Shown piece by piece: positions 20,861-27,674 of a DNA stretch of 64,000 nucleotides. The notes under the pieces are model-generated. The model searched no databases. It was not told the origin of the DNA and saw only the letters and a list, made by a program, of their open reading frames with translations. How positions within the stretch are numbered: position 1 is the first letter of the stretch; each line of letters begins with the position of its first letter. A program made the position numbers and the translations under genes. Source of the stretch: Thermocrispum agreste DSM 44070 (GTDB lineage Bacteria; Actinomycetota; Actinomycetes; Mycobacteriales; Pseudonocardiaceae); assembly GCF_000427905.1 (NCBI RefSeq), contig NZ_ATYX01000009.1, positions 110,532 through 174,531 of the forward strand, written 5' to 3'.

Positions 20861-23389
20861 TCACGCCTTCATGCGCGTGTCGTCCGGGTCGAACAGCGGC
20901 TTCCGGCCGACCCGGGCAACCGTCACCGGGTACTGCTCTGCCATGTACTCGACCTTCAGCTTCCGGCCCTCCACCGCGTGTTCCGGCGGCAGGTAGGCCA
21001 TCAGCAGGTACTTGCCGAGCGACGGCCCGGCGCCCGCACTGGTGACGTAGGAGCTGCGCCCCTTGCTGTCGACGATCCGCTCGCCGTCCTCGGTCAGGAT
21101 CGGTTCGCCGCCCTGCGGGTACCTGGCGATGCCTGCCGAGCTGGTGTGGTCGTCGACGGTCAGCGTGCACAGCAGCGCGGCGGGCTCGGTCTCGCGCGCC
21201 GCCAGGTACGCCTGCTTGCCGATGAAATCGGCCGACTTGACCTTGGGCAGGGCCAGCCCGGCCTCCACCGGGTCGTACTCCGACTCCAGCTCGGCGCCCA
21301 TCAGCCGGTAGCCCTTCTCCAGCCGGCCGGTGGTGCCGTAGACGCCGATGCCCGCCGGGATCAGCCCGTGCGGTTCGCCTGCGTCGGCGATGGCGTCCCA
21401 CAGCTTGGTGCCCTGCTCGAACGGGGCGTGCAGCTCCCAGCCGAGGTCACCGACGTAGGACACCCGCAGGGCGAGCACCGGGGTGCTGCCGATGACGATC
21501 TCCTTCGCCGTGCCGTACGGGAACCCCTCGTTCGACACGTCGTCCTCGGTCACCGCCGACAGGATGTCGCGGGCCCGCGGGCCCCACAGCCCCAGCGTGC
21601 ACACCGCCGACGTCACGTCGGAGAACGACACTCCCGAGTCGGGCAGGTGGTCGAGGAACCACTTGCGGTCCCGCGCGCCGTCCGCGCCACCGGTGATCAC
21701 CCGGTACTTGTCCGGTCCCAGGCGCACCAAGGTCAGGTCGCTGCGGAAACCGCCGTTGGCATCCAGCAGCGGCGTGTAGATGATCCGGCCGACCGGGCGA
21801 TCGACGTTGGCCACGCACAATCGCTGCAGGTAGTCGACCGCGCCCGGGCCGCTGACGTCGAACTGGGCGAACGCGGACAGGTCGATCATGGCGGCGCGTT
21901 CCCGCATCGCCAGGTGCTCGGCGTTGATGATCGGCGACCACCAGCGGGCGTCCCACTCGTGCGGCCGGTCCTCGACGCCGTACTTGTCGACCAGGTCGCG
22001 GTTGGACTCGTACCACTGCGGCCGTTCCCAGCCCGCGACCTCGAAGAACTCCGCACCCAACGCCTTCTCGCGGGAGTAGAACGGCGACAGCCGCTGCTGC
22101 CGCTCCGACGTCCACTGCTCGCGCGGGTGCACGATGCCGTAGGTCTTGTTGAACCCTTCGGACGTGCGCGCCCGCACGTGCGCGGGGGTGCGCTGGTGCG
22201 GGTAGAAGCGGCTGATGTCCGCACCGTGCAGGTCGATCTCGCTGTGGCCGTGCGTCATCCACTGGGCCAGCATGCGGCCGACGCCGGGGCCTTCCTTGAT
22301 CCACACCGCGGCAGCCGACCACAACCCCTTGACCTCCGGGGTCTCCCCGAGAAGCGGGGATCCGTCCGGGGTGAGCGACAGCAGCCCGTTGATGGCGTGC
22401 CGCACGCCCGCTCCCTCGGAGTTCAGGATCGACCCGAACAGCTCGAGCGCGTCCTCCATCTGCGGGTCGAAGTCCTCTTCGGTGAACGGCAGCTGGGTCG
22501 GCGACAGCGCGGCTTCCTCGATCGACGGGATCTCGTCCGGCTCATGCAGGATCGGCCGGTGCGCGTACGAGCCGATCTCCAGATCCGCCCCGCTCTGCCG
22601 CTCGTACATCAGGGCGTCCATGTCGCGGATGATCGGGTAGGCGATCTCCGTGCCGGTCGCCGCCAGCTCGGGGATCGGGCCCACGTCGATCATCTGGTGC
22701 ACCGCCGGCGTCAGCGGGATGCGCGCACCCGCCATCCGCGCGATCCGCGGGCTCCACACACCGCAGGCGATCACCACGGTTTCGGTGGCGATGTCGCCGC
22801 GGTCGGTCCGCACACCGCGGACCCGGCCGTCGACCACCTCGATGTCCAGCACCTCGGTGTTGGCCGAGACGGTGAGGGCACCGCGCTTCTGCGCGTGTTC
22901 CCGCATCAGCGCCCCGGTCTGCAGCGGGTCGACCACCGCACACGACGGCGTGTAGAAGCCGGCCAGCAGGATCGACGGGTCGACGAACGGGACCAGCTCG
23001 GCCACCCGCTGCGGGGTGATCAGCTCCGCGTCGATGCCCCACGCCTTGGCCGAGGCCATACGGCGCTTGAGCTCCTCGACCCGCTCGGGCTTGCGGGCCA
23101 CCTCGATGCCGCCGCAGGTGGTCAGCGTGCCGAACTTCTCGTACTGACGCATCGAGTCGAGCGTCAGCATGGTGATCTCCTTGGCGTGGTCGACCGGGAA
23201 GATGAAGTTCGACGCGTGGCCGGTCGACCCGCCCGGGTCCGGCAGCGGCCCCTTGTCCAGCAGCACGATGTTCCGCCAGCCCTCTTCGGCGAGGTGGTAG
23301 GCCACCGAGTTGCCCACGATCCCGGCACCGATCACCACCACGTCGGCGGTGCTCGGGAGTTTCCGCTGTGCGCTGCTTGTGTCCGTCAT
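20861..23389 (-). CDS. Dimethylglycine/sarcosine-dehydrogenase-like flavoprotein
   Basis: An 842-residue two-part enzyme of the DMGDH/SARDH family. The N-terminal DAO-type FAD domain begins with VVVIGAGIVGNSVAYHLAEEG (residues 17-37), and the C-terminal half (from about residue 430) is a folate-binding GcvT domain that traps the removed methyl as 5,10-methylene-THF. His58 in GGSTGHASNF corresponds to the histidine that carries covalent FAD in mammalian DMGDH, although the usual preceding Trp is Gly. It likely oxidatively demethylates an N-methyl amino acid, with electrons going to the EtfAB encoded downstream. The ATG overlaps the fhs stop as ATGA. Confidence 0.9.
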   Translation of the reverse strand: MTDTSSAQRKLPSTADVVVIGAGIVGNSVAYHLAEEGWRNIVLLDKGPLPDPGGSTGHASNFIFPVDHAKEITMLTLDSMRQYEKFGTLTTCGGIEVARKPERVEELKRRMASAKAWGIDAELITPQRVAELVPFVDPSILLAGFYTPSCAVVDPLQTGALMREHAQKRGALTVSANTEVLDIEVVDGRVRGVRTDRGDIATETVVIACGVWSPRIARMAGARIPLTPAVHQMIDVGPIPELAATGTEIAYPIIRDMDALMYERQSGADLEIGSYAHRPILHEPDEIPSIEEAALSPTQLPFTEEDFDPQMEDALELFGSILNSEGAGVRHAINGLLSLTPDGSPLLGETPEVKGLWSAAAVWIKEGPGVGRMLAQWMTHGHSEIDLHGADISRFYPHQRTPAHVRARTSEGFNKTYGIVHPREQWTSERQQRLSPFYSREKALGAEFFEVAGWERPQWYESNRDLVDKYGVEDRPHEWDARWWSPIINAEHLAMRERAAMIDLSAFAQFDVSGPGAVDYLQRLCVANVDRPVGRIIYTPLLDANGGFRSDLTLVRLGPDKYRVITGGADGARDRKWFLDHLPDSGVSFSDVTSAVCTLGLWGPRARDILSAVTEDDVSNEGFPYGTAKEIVIGSTPVLALRVSYVGDLGWELHAPFEQGTKLWDAIADAGEPHGLIPAGIGVYGTTGRLEKGYRLMGAELESEYDPVEAGLALPKVKSADFIGKQAYLAARETEPAALLCTLTVDDHTSSAGIARYPQGGEPILTEDGERIVDSKGRSSYVTSAGAGPSLGKYLLMAYLPPEHAVEGRKLKVEYMAEQYPVTVARVGRKPLFDPDDTRMKA

Positions 23390-25077
23390 GACAACCCCAC
23401 CACTTGGCCTGCTTCGTCGATGTCGATGCGTTCCGCCGCAGGGTGCGACGACAGTCCTGGCATGGTCCGCATTTCGCCACAAATGGGGTAGACGAATCCA
23501 GCCCCCACCGAGGCTCGCACCTCCCGCACCGGCAGCCGCCATCCGGTGGGCGCGCCCTTGCGGCTGGGATCGTCGGACAGCGACAGATGCGTCTTGGCAA
23601 TGCACACCGGCAGGTGGCCGAAGCCGCAGCGTTCGTAGGTCTCCAGCTGTTTGCGGGCCTTCGGGCTCAGCTCGATGCCGTCCGCGCCGTACATCCGCGT
23701 GGCGATCGTCTCGATCTTGTCCACCAGCGGCATGTCGTCCGGGTACAGGAAGCGGAACTCGCTCGGCTCCTCGCACGCCTCGGCGACCGCCTCGGCCAGC
23801 TCGACCGCGCCCTTGCCACCGCGGCTGAAGTGCGTGGCGACGGTCGCCCGCGCGCCTTCCTCGGCGGCCACCTGGAGGATGGCCTGCTTCTCGCTCTCGT
23901 AGTCCTCCGGGAAGGCGTTGACCGCCACCACCGGGTTGACGCCGTGCGCCCGGATGTTGGCGATCTGCTTGCGCAAGTTCGCCGCGCCCTGGAAGACGTC
24001 GTCCGGGTTCTCCTTCAGCATCTCTTCCGGCAGCGGCTTGCCCGCCACGACCTTGTACTTGCCGCTGTGCGCCTTCAGCGCTCGCACGGTGGCCACCACC
24101 ACGGCCGCGTCCGGGCGCAGGCCGGAGGCGCGGCACTTGATGTTGAAGAACCGCTCGGCTCCCATGTCCGCGCCGAAACCGGCCTCGGTGATCAGGTAGT
24201 CGGCTGCCCGGATGCCGATCAGGTCGGCCACCACCGACGAGTTGCCGTGCGCGATGTTGCCGAACGGGCCGCAGTGCACCAGCGCGGGCGTCTGCTCGAT
24301 CGTCTGCATCAAGTTCGGCTTGATCGCATCGCGGAGCAGCACGCACATCGCTCCCGCTGCCCGCAGCTGTTCCGCGGTCACCGGCTCGCCGTCGTAGGTG
24401 TAGCCGATCACGATGCGGCCCAGCCTGGCGCGCAAGTCGTGCAGCGAGGTGGACAGCGCGAGAACCGCCATCACCTCGCTGGCCGCGGTGATGTCGAACC
24501 CGGTCTGCCGCGGCACGCCGTCGGACTTGCCGCCCAGGCCGGTGACGATGCTCCGCAGGTCGCGGTCGTTGACGTCGATGACCCGGCGCCAGGTGATCGA
24601 GAACGGGTCGATGCCGAGCTTGTTGCCCTTGTGGATGTGGTTGTCGATCATCGCGGCCAGCAGGTTGTGCGCCGACGTCACCGCGTGCAGGTCGCCGGTG
24701 AGGTGCAGGTTGATCGTCTCCATCGGCGCCACCTGGGCGTAGCCGCCGCCCGCCGCGCCGCCCTTGATGCCGAACGTGGGCCCCATGGACGGCTGCCGGA
24801 TGGCCACGATCGCCTTCTTGCCGAGCTGGCCGAACGCCTGCCCGAGACCGACCGTGGTGGTGGTCTTGCCCTCCCCCAGCGGCGTCGGGGTGATGGCCGA
24901 GACCACCACGTACTTGCCCATCGGCCGGTCGGCCAGCTCGTCGACCGCGGCCAGGGAGATCTTGCTGACCGAGTGCCCGTACGGCTCGAGCAGGTGTTCG
25001 CCGAGCCCGATGGACGCGGCCACCTCGGGTATCGGCAGCAACTCGGCTGCCCGGGAGATGTCCAGGTCCGTTGGCAT
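23386..25077 (-). CDS. fhs: Formate-tetrahydrofolate ligase
   Basis: A 563-residue 10-formyl-THF synthetase. The nucleotide-binding segment PTPLGEGKTTTTVGL lies at residues 64-78, and IRQPSMGPTFGIKGGAAGGGYAQV follows as in all Fhs proteins. It interconverts formate + ATP + THF and 10-formyl-THF. In a demethylation operon it would either release formate with ATP gain or supply formyl-THF for purines. The ATG at 25077 has GGAGGA 10 nt upstream; a GTG at 25083, overlapping the metF stop, is an equal alternative. Its stop overlaps the next gene by 4 bp. Confidence 0.97.
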   Translation of the reverse strand: MPTDLDISRAAELLPIPEVAASIGLGEHLLEPYGHSVSKISLAAVDELADRPMGKYVVVSAITPTPLGEGKTTTTVGLGQAFGQLGKKAIVAIRQPSMGPTFGIKGGAAGGGYAQVAPMETINLHLTGDLHAVTSAHNLLAAMIDNHIHKGNKLGIDPFSITWRRVIDVNDRDLRSIVTGLGGKSDGVPRQTGFDITAASEVMAVLALSTSLHDLRARLGRIVIGYTYDGEPVTAEQLRAAGAMCVLLRDAIKPNLMQTIEQTPALVHCGPFGNIAHGNSSVVADLIGIRAADYLITEAGFGADMGAERFFNIKCRASGLRPDAAVVVATVRALKAHSGKYKVVAGKPLPEEMLKENPDDVFQGAANLRKQIANIRAHGVNPVVAVNAFPEDYESEKQAILQVAAEEGARATVATHFSRGGKGAVELAEAVAEACEEPSEFRFLYPDDMPLVDKIETIATRMYGADGIELSPKARKQLETYERCGFGHLPVCIAKTHLSLSDDPSRKGAPTGWRLPVREVRASVGAGFVYPICGEMRTMPGLSSHPAAERIDIDEAGQVVGLS

Positions 25078-25079
25078 GC

Positions 25080-25943
25080 TCACGCGGTCCTCCGATAGGC
25101 CTGGGCCACCCAGCGATGGGTGGCCGTGACGCGGTTGAACGTGAACAGGTGCAGGCCGGTCAGCTGGGCACGGCCGGCCGCGATCCGGGCGGCCAGCTTC
25201 CGCAGCAGCGCATCGGGGCGGTAGCCCCCCGGCCACAGCAGCCGCCCAGCCACCGACCGGTGGCCGCGCACGAACCGCAGGGACTGGCCGACGCCGACCT
25301 TGAGCGCGATCCGCATCAGCTTGGCGGGTTCGACCACGCCGGGCACTCCCACGATCACCGGGAGCCCGGCCTCGCGCCGCACGTCCGTGGCGAAGCGGCC
25401 GATCGCGTCGGCGTCGAAACACATCTGCGTGACCACGTAGGACGCGTAGTCCCGCTTGGCCCGCAGCGCCTGCCACAGGGTGTCGTCGTCGATCGCGTGG
25501 TGGCCTTCCGGGTAACCGGCCACGCCCACCTTGGCCGGCATCCGGCCGAGGTCGTCCATCGCCCGCAGCAGGCTCAGCGCGTCCGGATACGGCCCGCGTG
25601 GCTCGCGGCCGTCGCCGCCGACGACGAAGACCTCGCCGATGCCCGCCACGTCCAGCCGGTCCAGCAGCCTGCGCAGCTCGGCAGGCCCGGTGACCTGCCG
25701 GGCTGCCAGGTGGGGGACGACGGACATGCCCTGGGCCGCCAGCTTCTCGGCGACCGCCACGGTGGAGTCCAGGCCCTGCCGTGGCGAGGACGTCACGGTC
25801 ACCACCGACCCCGCGGGCAGCGACTCCGTCTGGGTGAGCACCGACTCCAGCGGCAGGACCTCGTAGCGCGGACGCGCGAGCAGCGGCTCGAGGGCTTGGC
25901 GTTTGCCCGTCGGCTCCTGCCCGGTGCCTTTCGCCCGTGCCAT
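25080..25943 (-). CDS. Methylenetetrahydrofolate reductase-like protein
   Basis: A 287-residue TIM-barrel protein of the MTHFR family. Visible features include VVPHLAARQVTGPAEL (the folate/flavin-binding start), VFVVGGDGREPRGPYPDALSLL, GVAGYPEGHH, and ASYVVTQMCFDADAIGRF, matching bacterial MetF strand by strand. It interconverts 5-methyl-THF and 5,10-methylene-THF. Beside a DmdA-like methyltransferase, the oxidative direction is likely, so that methyl groups enter the one-carbon pool. It begins 6 nt after the upstream stop. It is divergent from standard MetF, so this is probably a second, pathway-specific copy. Confidence 0.85.
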   Translation of the reverse strand: MARAKGTGQEPTGKRQALEPLLARPRYEVLPLESVLTQTESLPAGSVVTVTSSPRQGLDSTVAVAEKLAAQGMSVVPHLAARQVTGPAELRRLLDRLDVAGIGEVFVVGGDGREPRGPYPDALSLLRAMDDLGRMPAKVGVAGYPEGHHAIDDDTLWQALRAKRDYASYVVTQMCFDADAIGRFATDVRREAGLPVIVGVPGVVEPAKLMRIALKVGVGQSLRFVRGHRSVAGRLLWPGGYRPDALLRKLAARIAAGRAQLTGLHLFTFNRVTATHRWVAQAYRRTA

Positions 25944-25949
25944 ACCGCC

Positions 25950-27152
25950 TCAGCCTTTGGGGGTTTCCTTGGCCGGGTCGATGAACGGCTTGTCGACCAC
26001 TTTGGCCGCGCGCGGCCCGGTCGGCGTGTGCACCACCACCTCGGTGCCGGTCTTGGCCAGCTCGATGGGCAGCATGGCCAGCCCGATGTTGCGCTCCAAG
26101 CGCGGGGAGAAGCAGGCACTGGTCACCTGGCCGACCTGCTCGCCGCCGGAGGTGGACACCGGGAACGGCTCCAGCATCGAGCCGTCGTTGTAGCTGCCCA
26201 CCGACGGACCGTCGATCTCCACGCCGACCATCAGCCGGGAGATGCCCTCCTCCTTGATGCGGCGCAGCGCCTCCTTGCCGACGAAGTCGGCCTCCTGGTC
26301 CAAATCGACCATCCACTTGTAGTCGTAGCCGACCTCCAGCGGGTTGGTGTCCAGCGTGATGTCGCAGCCGTAGGCGAGCATGCCCGCCTCGATCCGCCGG
26401 ATGTGGCTGGGACCGATCACCTTCATGCCGTGGGCCTTGCCCGCTTCCCACACCCGGTCCCACACGTGCTCGCCGTTGCGGCTGACCTGCTCGACGTAGA
26501 TCTCGTAGCCGATCTCGCCGGTGTAGCCGGTGCGGCTGATCACCACGTCGATGCCGTCGATCTGCCTGCGGGTCAGCCAGTAGTACTTCAGGTCCAGGAT
26601 GTCCTCGCCGAACAGATCGACCATGACCTCCTTGGCCTTGGGGCCCTGGATCTGCATCGGCGCGACGTCGACTTCCTTCACCGTGACGTTCCAGCCGCCC
26701 GCATGCGCCAGGCCGAGCGCCCACAATCCGACGTCGCTGTCCGCCAGCGACAGCCAGAACCTGTTCTCCTCCAGCCGGAGCAGCACCGGGTCGTTGACGA
26801 TACCGCCGTCCGGTGCCGTGACGAACACGTACTTGCACTGGCCGACCGCGCACTTGGTCAGGTCACGCGGTACCAGGTAGTTGGTGAACGCGAAGCCGTC
26901 CGGGCCGGAGATCTCGATCTGTCGCTCCACGCCGACGTCCCACAGCGTGACGCCGTTGAGCAGCTCCCAGTACTCGGCGACGGGGTCACCGTAGTGGCGT
27001 GGGTGATACGTGTGGTTGTACACGCTGTACACCTTCACGCCGTGTTCGCGGGACTTGTAGAAGAACGGGGACTTCCGCAGCCGCGTGTACAGCATCACCG
27101 CAGGCTGATCGTTCGTCGTCGTGGTCGCTGGTTTCGGAGCAACTGCTGTCAT
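25950..27152 (-). CDS. Folate-dependent demethylase, GcvT family, DmdA-like
   Basis: A 400-residue GcvT-fold protein. It is closer to DMSP demethylase (DmdA) in layout than to glycine-cleavage GcvT: YWELLNGVTLWDVGVERQIEISG, VPRDLTKCAVGQCKY, NDPVLLRLEENRFWLSLADSDV, MQIQGPKAKEVM and SRTGYTGEIGYEIYVE occur in the same order and spacing. DmdA moves a methyl from DMSP to THF, giving 5-methyl-THF. The actual donor here (DMSP, glycine betaine or another onium compound) is not determined. GGAGAGG lies 8 nt before the ATG. It is the first gene of a seven-gene operon. The DmdA comparison is from memory. Confidence 0.8.
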   Translation of the reverse strand: MTAVAPKPATTTTNDQPAVMLYTRLRKSPFFYKSREHGVKVYSVYNHTYHPRHYGDPVAEYWELLNGVTLWDVGVERQIEISGPDGFAFTNYLVPRDLTKCAVGQCKYVFVTAPDGGIVNDPVLLRLEENRFWLSLADSDVGLWALGLAHAGGWNVTVKEVDVAPMQIQGPKAKEVMVDLFGEDILDLKYYWLTRRQIDGIDVVISRTGYTGEIGYEIYVEQVSRNGEHVWDRVWEAGKAHGMKVIGPSHIRRIEAGMLAYGCDITLDTNPLEVGYDYKWMVDLDQEADFVGKEALRRIKEEGISRLMVGVEIDGPSVGSYNDGSMLEPFPVSTSGGEQVGQVTSACFSPRLERNIGLAMLPIELAKTGTEVVVHTPTGPRAAKVVDKPFIDPAKETPKG

Positions 27153-27210
27153 CGGGGGACCTCTCCAGCTGGGCGGGACTTGTCACGAGATAGGAGGAAA
27201 GTTCGGTATG

Positions 27211-27249
27211 TCGTTGCGCTATACGATTGGGTTGCCTTATTCGCAACGA
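27211..27249 (-). promoter_or_regulatory. Promoter and overlapping dyad of the demethylation operon
   Basis: On the minus strand, TTGCGA (27246-27241) and TATAGC (27223-27218) are separated by 17 bp, a good sigma-70-type promoter about 60 nt before the first gene. The inverted repeat TCGTTGCG (27211-27218) / CGCAACGA (27242-27249) overlaps both elements, a plausible operator for the IclR protein encoded at the operon end. A second perfect palindrome, CACAATTGTG, is at 27258-27267. Confidence 0.6.
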
Positions 27250-27452
27250 ACTGCGAGCACAATTGTGTGCCGCGTCACCTAGGCCGTCAATGGGCCATCC
27301 GAGGCAACTCCGCGGGTGTGTCGCGGCGGTTCCCGGCCGTCCGCCCGGGCACTCGGTGTCGCGATCCCTCACCCCGACGTGCCACGCGGCTCGACCGGAC
27401 GGGCCGCGCGTGCGAGGCTGGCAGGACCTACTACGCTGGCATGGAGGTCACG

Positions 27453-27647
27453 ATGGCCGACTCAGCATCCGGACCGACGGCGAATTCGGACGGTGCCGAC
27501 ACCGTCCGGGACCAGTTCCGGGCAGCCCTGGAACGCAAGAAGGCCGCGACCAAAGCACGGGAAAGCCACGCGAACGCCGGCTCGAAGGTCGCCCATCCGC
27601 ACCGTCCGGCGGTGGGGAAACGGCAGTTCCGGCGCAAGAGCGGCTGA
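27453..27647 (+). CDS. Small DUF5302-like actinobacterial protein
   Basis: A 64-residue, highly charged, probably cytosolic protein. The pattern DTVRDQFRAALERKK followed by a Ser/Gly/His-rich linker and the C-terminal RQFRRKSG is the signature I recognise from DUF5302, a small actinobacterial family of unknown function. The ATG at 27453 is chosen because GGAGG at 27443-27447 precedes it by 5 nt; an ATG at 27441 would put the ribosome-binding site inside the gene. No TM helix or signal peptide is seen. Confidence 0.75.
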   Translation: MADSASGPTANSDGADTVRDQFRAALERKKAATKARESHANAGSKVAHPHRPAVGKRQFRRKSG

Positions 27648-27674
27648 CGGCGCCAGCCGCACGACGGCCGACGG

